Shown: piece after piece, positions 1 through 7,970 of the stretch
Numbering within the stretch: the first letter of the stretch is position 1
Layout of the letters: each line of letters opens with the position of its first letter
DNA from: Flavobacteriales bacterium UBA6057
GTDB taxonomy: Bacteria; Bacteroidota; Bacteroidia; Flavobacteriales_G; Salibacteraceae
Direction: 5' to 3'
Length of the DNA: 64,000 nt
NCBI GenBank assembly: GCA_002428995.1
Contig: DIYJ01000018.1
Coordinates: 248,001-312,000, forward strand
The notes under the pieces: model-generated
Seen by the model: the letters and a program-made list of their open reading frames with translations, nothing else
Told to the model about the DNA's origin: nothing
Database searches by the model: none
Made by a program: the position numbers and the translations under genes

Positions 1-184
1 ATGTGTCATAATCTGTAACGCGATGGCCGATGATCAAACAGCTATCCAGCGAAGTGCTTTTGTGGAAGGGAACGTCTGCCGACTTTGGTTCGACACTCTG
101 CTCCTCATTATTGCTCGTACATGAAATAAGAAGGGCAAGCACTGGAACAAGAGCGTAAAGGCGGTACTGGCTAGGCATAGGCAT
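1..184 (-). CDS. Putative lipoprotein, N-terminal part only
   Basis: The 61 visible codons run off the left edge of the window, so only the N-terminus is present. From the ATG at 184 the protein has a short polar start, a hydrophobic stretch (LVPVLALLISC) and a lipobox whose cysteine is residue 22, followed by a Ser/Asn/Glu-rich linker. This is a bacterial lipoprotein signal (signal peptidase II), so the product should be anchored in a membrane. A second ATG two codons downstream is an alternative start. The gene is divergent from the lipoprotein at 248. The visible part gives no clue to function. Confidence 0.65.
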   Translation of the reverse strand, partial: MPMPSQYRLYALVPVLALLISCTSNNEEQSVEPKSADVPFHKSTSLDSCLIIGHRVTDYDT

Positions 185-247
185 CAATAATACGAAGTAC
201 AAAGGTGCGTGAACAATATTTCTATAATCTACCTTTAAACCTTGTTT

Positions 248-904
248 ATGCACAGGTACTGGTATATAAGCTTGACGCTGGTCTTTGGATTGCTCATCGT
301 GATGACGAGCTGTCGAAAAAAAGAGGTGATCTACGTGAGCGGTCAGGTAACAGAAGGTTACTCGAACGATGGCGTGGCAGGTGTGACAGTAGAGCTTGAT
401 TACAACGAGATCAGTGGTGGTAGCTTCTCTGCTGGGTTTAAGAGCCTGGATGTCACCCCAACAGATGCTTCAGGGAACTACATCCTGGAGTTTGAGCGTG
501 TTCAAGCTGTTTCTTACCGGGTGACCACAAAGCTGGACGGATACGAGACCTCTTCTACCACCATAGGTGGTGATGAGTGGGCTTCGGGAGATGATAACGA
601 GTTGAACCTTGACATTTTCGAAACCGCAGAGCTTCGGATCGTGATGCGTAATGAGTTTCCGATGAGTGCTTCTGATCGGGTGCTTTTTACATTGAATGAT
701 CACTCCGCAGGTTGTTCAGGGTGCTGTCCTTCTTCTCTGATCGACCATGTTGGGGGAGATACCACGATCGTGTGCAAAGTTTTCGCCAATCAAACGATCA
801 ACTATTCCTACACGCTGGTAGTCAGTGGGTTTTCCACGGATCAGTCCGGGTCAATATTCATTCAACCCGGATCCGAGAGCAATACGATTGAGGTAGTGTA
901 TTGA
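248..904 (+). CDS. Lipoprotein with carboxypeptidase regulatory-like (beta-sandwich) domain
   Basis: A small secreted lipoprotein of about 218 residues. I take the ATG at 248; the frame also opens at a TTG two codons earlier. The hydrophobic N-terminus ends in a lipobox (IVMTSC) with cysteine 22. The segment after it (VSGQVTEGYSNDGVAGVTV) and the later DASGNYILEF pattern are typical of the carboxypeptidase-D regulatory-like fold, an Ig-like module common in Bacteroidota surface proteins. The second half holds a cysteine cluster (GCSGCC) that may form disulfides. No catalytic motif is visible. It ends 4 bases before the end of the convergent MORN gene. The ligand or partner is unknown. Confidence 0.7.
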   Translation: MHRYWYISLTLVFGLLIVMTSCRKKEVIYVSGQVTEGYSNDGVAGVTVELDYNEISGGSFSAGFKSLDVTPTDASGNYILEFERVQAVSYRVTTKLDGYETSSTTIGGDEWASGDDNELNLDIFETAELRIVMRNEFPMSASDRVLFTLNDHSAGCSGCCPSSLIDHVGGDTTIVCKVFANQTINYSYTLVVSGFSTDQSGSIFIQPGSESNTIEVVY

Positions 905-908
905 GCGC

Positions 909-1439
909 TTACTTCTTAGCGTTCTTGGCAGCTTCAGCTTCTTCGAGCTTGGCATTGTAGATTTCCTGGTTCAGAATGTCTTCCTGAACCAATTCACCGT
1001 TTTCCATCACTTGCTTGAGGTAAATAACTCCAGCAGAGTAATACGTGTAGGCCACGTTGCTTTCAGCATTTGCATACTCAATGTCGTAGAGCTTGTCTCC
1101 CTGATCATCGAAGAAGCTCCAGGTGCCAGCCTTGGCTCCGTTTTCGTAGGACTCGTTGTAGTAGCGATTGCCATTTCTGTGGTAATGAACACTCTCACCG
1201 TGCAAAACACCGTTTTCCCAATTGCGCTCAAATCTCAGTTTACCGTCAGCGTAGTAAGACTTGTCTGAACCGGTTCGCTTGCCATCCATCGTCTGATGGT
1301 ATTGAGCAGAAATCTGGCCGTTGTCATAGTGATTGGTAACAACCTCGCAGTCGCAGCTAGAATCGTATTCTTTAGTCAAACCTTGAGCTTGAAGACCGAG
1401 CGTAGAGAGCAGTGCGATAAGGAAGAGTGAGTATTTCAT
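909..1439 (-). CDS. Secreted MORN-repeat protein
   Basis: Starting at the ATG at 1439, the product has a signal peptide (MKYSLFLIALLSTLGLQAQ) and about 155 mature residues. The body is a run of MORN-like units: NGQISAQY, DGKLRFERNWENGVLHG, RNGNRYYNESYENGAKAG and GDKLYDIEY. Proteins of this kind in Bacteroidota are often auto-named 'YwqK family antitoxin', but no toxin partner is present and the signal peptide argues against that role. The C-terminus is charged (LEEAEAAKNAKK). The frame stays open upstream to 1475, but the signal peptide fixes the later start. It lies 36 bases downstream of miaA on the same strand and could be co-transcribed with it. Confidence 0.75.
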   Translation of the reverse strand: MKYSLFLIALLSTLGLQAQGLTKEYDSSCDCEVVTNHYDNGQISAQYHQTMDGKRTGSDKSYYADGKLRFERNWENGVLHGESVHYHRNGNRYYNESYENGAKAGTWSFFDDQGDKLYDIEYANAESNVAYTYYSAGVIYLKQVMENGELVQEDILNQEIYNAKLEEAEAAKNAKK

Positions 1440-1475
1440 ATTTGGCAAATTTCGATTACGAAAGTACGTAAGCAA

Positions 1476-2420
1476 TCAAGAGACGTGAAGAATCTCTTGG
1501 AGATGCTTCTTTATTTCAAGAGAATCATTCGAAGAAAAGGAAGTAAAGCCCTCTTGCTTTCTGAACCAGGTGTATTGGCGCTTTGCAAAGTTCCTTGTGT
1601 GCTGCTTGATCTTGTCAACCGCTTCTTCCAGCGTCCACTCACCGGAGAGGTATGAAAACAGCTCTTTGTATCCCACTGCATTCAGCGCGTTTTCGTTGCG
1701 GTAGGGGAGCATCCGCTTCACTTCGTCCAACAATCCCAGTTGCATCATTTGATCTACGCGCTCATCAATTCGCTCGTACAGTGTCTGACGCTCCGGCTCC
1801 AGCAGTATTTGAGTGATTTCAAAGCTTCGCTGCTTTTTCGCTCCGCGTCTGAGATCTGAGAATTTTTCTCCAGAGCTGTCGATCACTTCCAGCGCCCGGA
1901 TCAAGCGCTGAGGATTGGACAAGTCCACATCCTTGGCATATTCCGGATCGAGTCGTTGGAGTTCCGCTTGCAGATAAGCGATGCCTTTTTCTTCTAGGGC
2001 TTTTTGCCATTTCTTTCGAACGGCTTCGGAGGCCACCGGCAGTGCATCAAAACCCTCAGTAACAGCTTTGATGAAGAGCCCCGAGCCTCCCACCAAAACG
2101 GCAACCTGCTTTCGCTGGAAGTAGCGTTCCAGAAAATCGATGGCTTCTTGTTCAAACGTACCCGCTGAATAGTGCTCGTTAGGCTCCAGGAAGTCTACAA
2201 AGTGATGAGGTACGCGTTGAAGCTCTTCTTTGGTGGGCTTGGCGGTGCCAATGTCCATGCCTTTGTAGAATTGTCGCGAATCGGCTCCGATGATCTCTGC
2301 GTCAAAATGCTCGGCAATGTCAAGTGCCAAGCCTGTTTTGCCGCTGGCCGTAGGGCCCGCAATCACAATGAGTTTTCCCACCGGAAAAGGACTAGAAGCT
2401 GTGGCCTTCCTCAGCGTCAA
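1476..2420 (-). CDS. miaA: tRNA dimethylallyltransferase
   Basis: MiaA transfers the dimethylallyl group from DMAPP to N6 of A37 in tRNAs that read codons starting with U. At 314 residues the length is normal. The P-loop GPTASGKT is at residues 22-29, followed by the family signatures IIGADSRQFYKGMDIGTAKPT and VPHHFVDF, and later LVGGSGLFIKAV and NAVGYKE. The start overlaps the 3' end of the upstream gene by 29 bases. A GTG at residue 14, just before GKLIVIAGP, would shrink this overlap and is a possible alternative. It is the last gene of a cca / pRiA4b-like / miaA operon, which groups two tRNA-maturation enzymes. Confidence 0.96.
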   Translation of the reverse strand: MTLRKATASSPFPVGKLIVIAGPTASGKTGLALDIAEHFDAEIIGADSRQFYKGMDIGTAKPTKEELQRVPHHFVDFLEPNEHYSAGTFEQEAIDFLERYFQRKQVAVLVGGSGLFIKAVTEGFDALPVASEAVRKKWQKALEEKGIAYLQAELQRLDPEYAKDVDLSNPQRLIRALEVIDSSGEKFSDLRRGAKKQRSFEITQILLEPERQTLYERIDERVDQMMQLGLLDEVKRMLPYRNENALNAVGYKELFSYLSGEWTLEEAVDKIKQHTRNFAKRQYTWFRKQEGFTSFSSNDSLEIKKHLQEILHVS

Positions 2421-2943
2421 ACTCGGTGCCTACCACGCTGAACATGGCTTGCAGCTCTTCTTCCATGGAAGGCTCCTCTTTGTCGTCAGAAGGTGCGGTG
2501 CTCTCAAAGTCAAAGGTGAGGTCTGCAGACTTTGAATATTGCTCTGGCGCATCACCGAAGCTCTGCACGATGCGTGGCAAAATGATGTTGTCCGTATTCT
2601 CGGTCACGGAGATCACATCGATGTAGAAGCACCACATCAGGAAGAAGTCAAAAACGTAGAGCAGTTTCTGCCCCTGATGCTCGATCATGTCTCCGACTGA
2701 AACGGAACTCATTAAAGGAATTGGCTCTTCTGCCTGTCCCATGTCCATGAGGGTGATTTCCTGGCCCTTTTCCCAGTCTTCATTGCTCATGTAGAAGCTC
2801 GCCATCTGAGAATTGTCGAAACCAAATGCTTCTTGCACCATGTTGTGAAGATCCTGGAAGCTATTCGAAGTTGCTACCTCAATATCGCGGAACACGTCTT
2901 CCTCAAAATCGAGAAGCACGCGCAGTTTCACAATCTTAGTCAT
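2392..2943 (-). CDS. Plasmid pRiA4b ORF-3-like domain protein
   Basis: A 183-residue acidic cytoplasmic protein. The N-terminus (KIVKLRVLLDFEEDVFRDIE, then FQDLHNMVQEAFGFDNSQMA and FYMSN) matches the pattern of the pRiA4b ORF-3 family, where a strand-helix module is followed by aromatic segments and an acidic tail. I recognise the family by pattern only. Its biochemical role is not established. The C-terminal 50 residues are strongly acidic (DDKEEPSMEEELQ). Its start overlaps the cca stop by 4 bases (ATGA), and its 3' end overlaps miaA by 29 bases, so it is translationally coupled between two tRNA-maturation genes. Confidence 0.8.
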   Translation of the reverse strand: MTKIVKLRVLLDFEEDVFRDIEVATSNSFQDLHNMVQEAFGFDNSQMASFYMSNEDWEKGQEITLMDMGQAEEPIPLMSSVSVGDMIEHQGQKLLYVFDFFLMWCFYIDVISVTENTDNIILPRIVQSFGDAPEQYSKSADLTFDFESTAPSDDKEEPSMEEELQAMFSVVGTEFDAEEGHSF

Positions 2944-4373
2944 GTTTCAGGTTGGTTTTTAGGTGTTAGCCCCAGCTCCTTGGCAGTGTCTAGCATAAAG
3001 GCCCGGGCTTCCGTTTCGTTGTTTGCGATTTTTCCATCTAAAATGGCCTCTCGAATGGCGGTTTTGATCACGCCTACCTCGCGCCCAGGCTTCAGATCGA
3101 AGGTATCCATTATTTGTTTCCCTCCGATGGGAGGCTCCCAGTTGCGCATTCTGTCACTTTCTTCGACCTCTTTGCATTTTTCCCTTACAGTTTGGAAGTT
3201 CTTCAGGTAGCGCTGGACCTTTGATTCGTTTTTGGAGGTGATGTCACTTTCGCACAAGATCATGAGGGATTCAAGATCCTCTCCGGCATCAAAGAGTAGT
3301 CTGCGGATGGCAGAGTCCGATACGGTTTCCTTACTCAAGGCGATGGGGCGGAGGTGGAGGCGAACCAGCTTTTTGACAAACTTCATTTGCTGATCCAGCG
3401 GCAACTTCAGACTGCGGAAGATTTTTGGAACCATCCGCGCTCCCAGATCTTCGTGTCCATGGAAGGTCCAGCCGATGCCTTCTTCAAAGCGCTTGGTATC
3501 AGGCTTGGCAATGTCGTGCAGAATGGCGGCCCACCTGAGCCAGAGGTCTTCTGAGCGCTCGGCAACATTGTCCAGCACTTGTAAAGTGTGATAGAAGTTG
3601 TCTTTGTGGCCATGACCCTTTACGCGCTCTACTCCGTGGAGCTCTACCATCTTGGGAAAGATCAACGGAAGCAAGCTCGTATTCAGCAGCAGTTTAAAAC
3701 CGATGCTCGGGCGTGGAGCAAGGATGATCTTGTTCAATTCTCCGGTGATACGCTCCTGGCTCACAATCTTGATGCGCTCAGCATTTTTTCGGATCGATTC
3801 GAGCGAAGAGTCTTCGATTTTGAACTGTAGCTGGGTGGCGAATCGAATGGCGCGCATCATCCTCAAAGGATCATCGGAATAGGTTTGATCGGGCGCCAGC
3901 GGAGTGATCAACCGCTTGTCATTCAGGTCTTTCAAACCATCAAAGGGATCGATGATCTGGCCAAAGTCCTCATCGTTCAGGCTGATAGACAGCGCGTTGA
4001 TGGTAAAATCCCTGCGTTCCTGATCCTGCTGAATCGTTCCATCTTCTACGATGGGCTTTCTCGAATTGGAGCGGTAAGATTCCTTTCGGGCACCTACGAT
4101 CTCAATTTCAAATCCTTCATGCATGAACATGGCCGTGCCGAAATTCTTGAAGAGCTTAACCTTTGTTCCGCTCAGGCGAGTAGACAGAAACTGCGCGAAT
4201 TCGATTCCGCTTCCTTCTACCACAATGTCCAGATCCTTGCACGGACGATCCAGCAGTAAGTCGCGCACAAACCCTCCAATGACAAAGGCTTTGGTGCCGA
4301 AATCACGGGCAGTTTTGCCGATTTCCCGGTAAAGAGGTTGATCAATATGAGCAGCGATTTCCTGAGGAGTCAT
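2940..4373 (-). CDS. cca: CCA tRNA nucleotidyltransferase with HD domain
   Basis: A class II polymerase-beta-type nucleotidyltransferase that builds or repairs the CCA end of tRNA, or possibly a related poly(A) polymerase. The head domain carries GGFVRDLLL at residues 33-41 and the metal-binding DLD at 47-49, then RRDFTINAL. The neck region contains DDPLRMMRAIRFATQL. A C-terminal HD phosphohydrolase-type domain has HD at residues 286-287 (ILHDIAKPDT), as in CCA enzymes of the PcnB/Cca-HD group. Length is 477 residues. A clear -7 promoter box lies 36 bases upstream. It heads the operon that ends with miaA. Whether it adds CCA alone or A/CC separately cannot be read from the sequence. Confidence 0.92.
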   Translation of the reverse strand: MTPQEIAAHIDQPLYREIGKTARDFGTKAFVIGGFVRDLLLDRPCKDLDIVVEGSGIEFAQFLSTRLSGTKVKLFKNFGTAMFMHEGFEIEIVGARKESYRSNSRKPIVEDGTIQQDQERRDFTINALSISLNDEDFGQIIDPFDGLKDLNDKRLITPLAPDQTYSDDPLRMMRAIRFATQLQFKIEDSSLESIRKNAERIKIVSQERITGELNKIILAPRPSIGFKLLLNTSLLPLIFPKMVELHGVERVKGHGHKDNFYHTLQVLDNVAERSEDLWLRWAAILHDIAKPDTKRFEEGIGWTFHGHEDLGARMVPKIFRSLKLPLDQQMKFVKKLVRLHLRPIALSKETVSDSAIRRLLFDAGEDLESLMILCESDITSKNESKVQRYLKNFQTVREKCKEVEESDRMRNWEPPIGGKQIMDTFDLKPGREVGVIKTAIREAILDGKIANNETEARAFMLDTAKELGLTPKNQPET

Positions 4374-4408
4374 GACACGATATCCAGCCGTCCTTTTTTT
4401 GAGGGGTG

Positions 4409-4416
4409 CAAAGGTA
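4409..4416 (-). promoter_or_regulatory. -7 promoter box upstream of cca
   Basis: On the minus strand this reads TACCTTTG, a perfect match to the Bacteroidota -7 consensus TAnnTTTG recognised by the primary sigma factor of this phylum. It sits 36 bases before the cca start and between two operons on the same strand, which supports a separate promoter for cca. I did not find a convincing -33 element. Confidence 0.5.
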
Positions 4417-4451
4417 CGAGTTCAACGCGCTGGTTTGCGTGCGGCCTTTCC

Positions 4452-4904
4452 CTAAAGAAGTTTGAAGGTCTTGTCTTTTCGAAAGAGTACCCGGTCAGGT
4501 GTTGTGCTTGGGTGAAAGCCCTGGAGCGTCAGTGTTTGACGTACATTTTGCCCATCGGTTGATACAGCGACCACGGGCATTCTGAAACCATCGATGGCGG
4601 ATTTGAGCACTGGTTGTTCAATCAGTCGAAAGGGTAGCGGTTTGGAATGGTTGAACTGGGGAATCCTTCGTGCATTCCATGTTTCAAAGAGAAACAGCGT
4701 GTCTTCTCCGGCTAGTTCCACCAGTTGGGTTTGAGCTTCATTGAGCGGATCCACAAAACCTTCGAGCATGTAAACATCTGAAACCCATAGCTCCAGTACC
4801 TGGTCTGTTGGCTCCACGCTTTGCAGTCCTTCCATGGTCCACGTCTGGTTGATGGCAATTCGATCCTTATTCCTCCAAAGCTTGATGAGTTCCCGATCGG
4901 TCAT
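4452..4904 (-). CDS. Hypothetical protein, downstream of glycosyltransferase
   Basis: A 150-residue protein without signal peptide or membrane segment. I do not recognise the family. The N-terminal part (MTDRELIKLWRNKDRIAINQ) is charged; the middle has short beta-strand-like stretches (VLELWVSDVYMLEGFV, EDTLFLFETWNARR). The end is basic. Its ATG overlaps the stop of the glycosyltransferase gene by 4 bases, so the two are probably co-translated. The open frame, matched base composition and tight overlap argue that it is a real gene. A function in cell-surface glycan synthesis would be a guess from position only. Confidence 0.7.
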   Translation of the reverse strand: MTDRELIKLWRNKDRIAINQTWTMEGLQSVEPTDQVLELWVSDVYMLEGFVDPLNEAQTQLVELAGEDTLFLFETWNARRIPQFNHSKPLPFRLIEQPVLKSAIDGFRMPVVAVSTDGQNVRQTLTLQGFHPSTTPDRVLFRKDKTFKLL

Positions 4905-6037
4905 TGCGCAATTCGTTGATAGAGGTTCAAGTAGTTTTTCACCATTTGCTCGTTCGAGAACTTTGCAGATTGAATGCTGCCTTTTTGAGTTATCTCTTTT
5001 CTCAATCCTTCATCCTGAAGGACTCTGGACATCAGGGATTTTAATTGATCGGAGGAATCGGGTTCAAAGTACAGGGCAGCTTCTCCACCCGTTTCTTCCA
5101 GGCAAGAACCGCTTGCTGCAATGACAGGCACTTCACATTTCTGAGCTTCCAGAACGGGTAACCCAAACCCTTCATATCGAGAAGGGTAGACCATACATGC
5201 AGCGGCACTCAAGAGCGGGGGAAGATCCTTGAAATCAACATGATCAAAAAAGCGGACCCGTTTGGCACATTGAGGCTTTTCCTTCAGGTAGGCATGGATT
5301 TGCTGTGCGTATGCCTTTTGCTTACCGACCAACACCAATTCATACTCTGCCCTGAAATCACCTTCACAAAATGCCTGAACCAACGTGAGCTGGTTTTTGC
5401 GATCCTCAATCGTTCCAACGGATAGCACAAACGGATGCTCCAGTCCCAGTTTCTCAGTCACAGCTTGTTTTTCTACTTCGCTGATTCCCGGGCGAAACGA
5501 AGCATCACAACCTTGGTAGATGACTTCAATTTTTGCCGAATCAACCCCAAGCAGTTCCACGAGGTCGTCAGCTGTACGCTGGCTAATGGCGACAACCACA
5601 TTTGCATCGCGGCAAGATCGCTTGGTCTTGCGCTCGTAGAAGCTTCGATCGATGAAGGGATAGTATTGCGGAAAGCGCAGGAAGATCAGGTCGTGCACCG
5701 TAACAATGGAGGGAATTCCACTCTTCTGAATGTCGGCTGGTAGTTCGTTGCTAAGCCCGTGATACAAATCGGGACTGTAGCCTTTGATCACATGCCCGAG
5801 CCGCTGCGAACGCCAATAGGATTGGGCCAGAGAAGGCCAGCTATCAGGCATCTTCACTAGTGCATAGGGTGGTTTCTCAAAGTCGGTAGCTCTGGGGTTC
5901 TGGTTGGTTTTAGGCGTAAACAGAAGTAGCTCGTGTTCCGGAGCGGTTTTACTCAATTCAGAAACCAGCGTACGGCTGTAGTTCCCGAGTCCCGTGTTGT
6001 TGAGGAACAGTCGTTTTGCGTCAAAGGCGAGCTTCAT
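4901..6037 (-). CDS. Glycosyltransferase family 4 (GT-B fold)
   Basis: A 378-residue retaining glycosyltransferase. The N-terminal acceptor domain begins MKLAFDAKRLFLNNTGLGNY and includes the HGLSNELP and TVHDLIFLRFP segments. The C-terminal donor domain has VLSVGTIEDRKNQLTLVQAF, then MVYPSRYEGFGLPVLEAQ with the E-x7-E pattern and PVIAASGSCLEE, all typical of GT4/GT1-group mannosyl- and glucosyltransferases. The donor sugar and acceptor are unknown. It acts in the cytoplasm or at the inner membrane face, probably on a lipid-linked or surface glycan. It lies 12 bases downstream of dapD and overlaps the following hypothetical gene by 4 bases, so the three form one operon. Confidence 0.9.
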   Translation of the reverse strand: MKLAFDAKRLFLNNTGLGNYSRTLVSELSKTAPEHELLLFTPKTNQNPRATDFEKPPYALVKMPDSWPSLAQSYWRSQRLGHVIKGYSPDLYHGLSNELPADIQKSGIPSIVTVHDLIFLRFPQYYPFIDRSFYERKTKRSCRDANVVVAISQRTADDLVELLGVDSAKIEVIYQGCDASFRPGISEVEKQAVTEKLGLEHPFVLSVGTIEDRKNQLTLVQAFCEGDFRAEYELVLVGKQKAYAQQIHAYLKEKPQCAKRVRFFDHVDFKDLPPLLSAAACMVYPSRYEGFGLPVLEAQKCEVPVIAASGSCLEETGGEAALYFEPDSSDQLKSLMSRVLQDEGLRKEITQKGSIQSAKFSNEQMVKNYLNLYQRIAQ

Positions 6038-6049
6038 CCGAAGGATTGC

Positions 6050-6877
6050 TTAAACGGCCACCTGAAAATCGCGAAGCACATCGTTCAGCGAAGTCTTTGT
6101 ATCCGTGCTTTCCTTTCGCTTGCCGATGATCAGCGCACAGGGTACATGATAAGTGCCTGCTGGAAACTCCTTCGGCAATGTTCCAGGAATAACCACGGAT
6201 CTTGGAGGAATGTAGCCTTTGCTCTCCACAGGTTCGCTTCCTGTTACATCGATGATTTTCGTGGACATCGTCAGTACCACATTGGCACCTAACACAGCTT
6301 CCCGTCCCACTCTTACTCCTTCCACCACAATGCATCGCGAACCAATGAAACAGTCGTCTTCAATGATAACCGGAGCGGCCTGAAGAGGTTCCAGTACACC
6401 ACCAATGCCAACACCTCCGCTCAGGTGAACATTCTTTCCGATCTGCGCACAGGAACCCACCGTAGCCCAGGTGTCTACCATCGTTCCAGAATCCACAAAA
6501 GCACCAATGTTCACATAAGAAGGCATCATGACCACACCAGAGGCGATGTGCGCACCATAGCGGGCAACAGCATGTGGCACCACGCGAACTCCCTTGTCAT
6601 CATAGTTCGTTTTGAGGGCCATTTTGTCGTGAAACTCAAACGGGCCCACTTCGATGCGTTCCATTTTACGCACGGGGAAATAGAGCACAACGGCCTTCTT
6701 CACCCATTCGTTCACCTTCCAATCATCACCGGCAGGTTCTGCCGTGCGGAGCTTTCCCTCATCAATGCGAAGAATTACTTCCTCAATGGCGCCAATGGTT
6801 TCAGCCTCTTTCAGCTTCGATCGATCTTCCCAGGCCTCATTGATCAGTTGTTCCAGTTGTGTGATTGATTGCTCCAT
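6050..6877 (-). CDS. dapD: 2,3,4,5-tetrahydropyridine-2,6-dicarboxylate N-succinyltransferase
   Basis: DapD succinylates tetrahydrodipicolinate in the succinylase branch of diaminopimelate and lysine synthesis, using succinyl-CoA. The 275-residue length is standard. The N-terminal helical domain (MEQSITQLEQLINEAWEDRS) is followed by a left-handed beta-helix of hexapeptide repeats: YVNIGAFVDSGTMVDTWATV, HLSGGVGIGGVL, CFIGSRCIVVEGVRVG, AVLGANVVL. The end (RDFQVAV) is normal. It is the first gene of an operon with the glycosyltransferase. Its promoter faces the ruvX promoter within a gap of 80 bases. The other lysine genes in the window, lysC and lysA, are 31 kb away. Confidence 0.96.
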   Translation of the reverse strand: MEQSITQLEQLINEAWEDRSKLKEAETIGAIEEVILRIDEGKLRTAEPAGDDWKVNEWVKKAVVLYFPVRKMERIEVGPFEFHDKMALKTNYDDKGVRVVPHAVARYGAHIASGVVMMPSYVNIGAFVDSGTMVDTWATVGSCAQIGKNVHLSGGVGIGGVLEPLQAAPVIIEDDCFIGSRCIVVEGVRVGREAVLGANVVLTMSTKIIDVTGSEPVESKGYIPPRSVVIPGTLPKEFPAGTYHVPCALIIGKRKESTDTKTSLNDVLRDFQVAV

Positions 6878-6900
6878 TTTCTCGTTGTTTCAGTCCGCGG

Positions 6901-6908
6901 CAAAAGTA
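6901..6908 (-). promoter_or_regulatory. -7 promoter box of dapD operon
   Basis: The minus strand reads TACTTTTG, a perfect TAnnTTTG box, 23 bases upstream of the dapD ATG. It is the minus-strand half of a compact divergent promoter; the plus-strand box for ruvX is at 6946-6953. Confidence 0.55.
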
Positions 6909-6945
6909 TGGGTCGCATCCGGTTTTGGATGGACGGTGTGTAAGT

Positions 6946-6953
6946 TACATTTG
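6946..6953 (+). promoter_or_regulatory. -7 promoter box directly before ruvX
   Basis: TACATTTG matches the TAnnTTTG consensus exactly and ends only 4 bases before the ruvX ATG. If this box is used, transcription would begin at or next to the start codon and the mRNA would have no leader, hence no room for a ribosome binding site. Confidence 0.45.
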
Positions 6954-6957
6954 CGCG

Positions 6958-7374
6958 ATGGGTAGAATTCTGGCGTTGGATTATGGAAAAGTACGTTGCG
7001 GTTTAGCCGTTTCTGATCCTTTGAAAATGATCGCCAATGGCTTGGATACGGTGGGACGAAAAGATCTGAATGACGAGTTGAGCCGACTGCTGAAGGAATA
7101 CGAGATTGAACGCCTGGTTATTGGTGAGCCAAAGCGGCACAGCGGGGAAAGCTCGGAGGTAGAGCGAGACATTCAGAAGTTGATCCGAACGCTTCAATCT
7201 AACCATCCTGATTTACCCATATCGCGCATGGATGAGCGCTTTACCAGCAAGATGGCCATGGATGCGATGATCACAATGGGAGCCACCCGAAAACAACGTC
7301 AGCAAAAGGGAAACATTGATAAGATCAGCGCAACATTAATTTTGCAGGATTATTTGAACAATCCGCTCACATGA
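6958..7374 (+). CDS. ruvX: Holliday junction resolvase-like protein (YqgF/RuvX)
   Basis: A 138-residue RNase H-fold nuclease of the YqgF/RuvX family. In E. coli YqgF is needed for 16S rRNA 5'-end processing, and in vitro the family also cleaves DNA junctions. The start at 6958 gives GRILALDYGKVRCGLAVSD with the first catalytic Asp; later come LVIGEP and the conserved MDERFTSKMA with its D and E, and the final Asp is in NIDKISATLILQDYL. The open frame extends 31 codons upstream into the promoter region, but the family start is clear. It overlaps def by 4 bases. It is the first gene of ruvX-def-TPR lipoprotein. Confidence 0.93.
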   Translation: MGRILALDYGKVRCGLAVSDPLKMIANGLDTVGRKDLNDELSRLLKEYEIERLVIGEPKRHSGESSEVERDIQKLIRTLQSNHPDLPISRMDERFTSKMAMDAMITMGATRKQRQQKGNIDKISATLILQDYLNNPLT

Positions 7375-7970
7375 TTTTACCCATTGTAGCATACGGAGAT
7401 CCCTTGTTGAAGCAAGAGGCAGAGGAAATTGATGAAACCTATCCTGACCTTCCGAAGCTGATCGAAGACATGTATGAAACCATGTACAATGCCGATGGCG
7501 TTGGACTGGCAGCTCCTCAAATTGGCCTCGGCATTCGCATGTTCATTGTGGATGGAACTCCTTTCGGAGAGGACGCTGAAGAAGCCAAGGATCCCAACGA
7601 GCGCAAGTCATTGGAGCAGCTCAAAGACTTCAAGAAAGTATTCATTAACCCGATCATTTTAGATGAAAACGGGGAGAAGTGGGCGTTCCGCGAAGGCTGC
7701 TTGAGCATTCCACACATCCGGGAAGATGTGATGCGACAGCCTGAGATTGTGATTGAGTACTATGATGAGCATTTTGAATTGAAGGAAGAGCGCTACGATG
7801 GAATGGCGGCCAGGATCATTCAACACGAGTATGATCACCTGGAAGGAATTCTGTTTACAGATAAGTTGAACCCCATTCGAAAGCAGTTTTTGAAGAAGAA
7901 GCTCCAGGATATTTCTCGCGGAGCGATCGACACGGATTATAAAATGAAGTTTCCTAAACAGAGAAGATGA
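7371..7970 (+). CDS. def: Peptide deformylase
   Basis: Def removes the formyl group from the N-terminal methionine of new proteins. All three metalloenzyme motifs are present: GVGLAAPQIG near residue 44, EGCLSIP near residue 107 with the metal-binding Cys, and QHEYDHLEG near residue 154 with two metal-binding His and the catalytic Glu. Length is 199 residues. An acidic insertion (GEDAEEAKDPNERKS) between motifs 1 and 2 is seen in Bacteroidota enzymes. The start overlaps the ruvX stop (ATGA) and the stop overlaps the next start in the same way, so the three genes are coupled. Confidence 0.97.
   Translation: MILPIVAYGDPLLKQEAEEIDETYPDLPKLIEDMYETMYNADGVGLAAPQIGLGIRMFIVDGTPFGEDAEEAKDPNERKSLEQLKDFKKVFINPIILDENGEKWAFREGCLSIPHIREDVMRQPEIVIEYYDEHFELKEERYDGMAARIIQHEYDHLEGILFTDKLNPIRKQFLKKKLQDISRGAIDTDYKMKFPKQRR

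Noticed and set aside
909..1439. MORN protein as YwqK-type antitoxin
   Set aside because: It has a signal peptide and no toxin partner, so the common automatic label is not supported.
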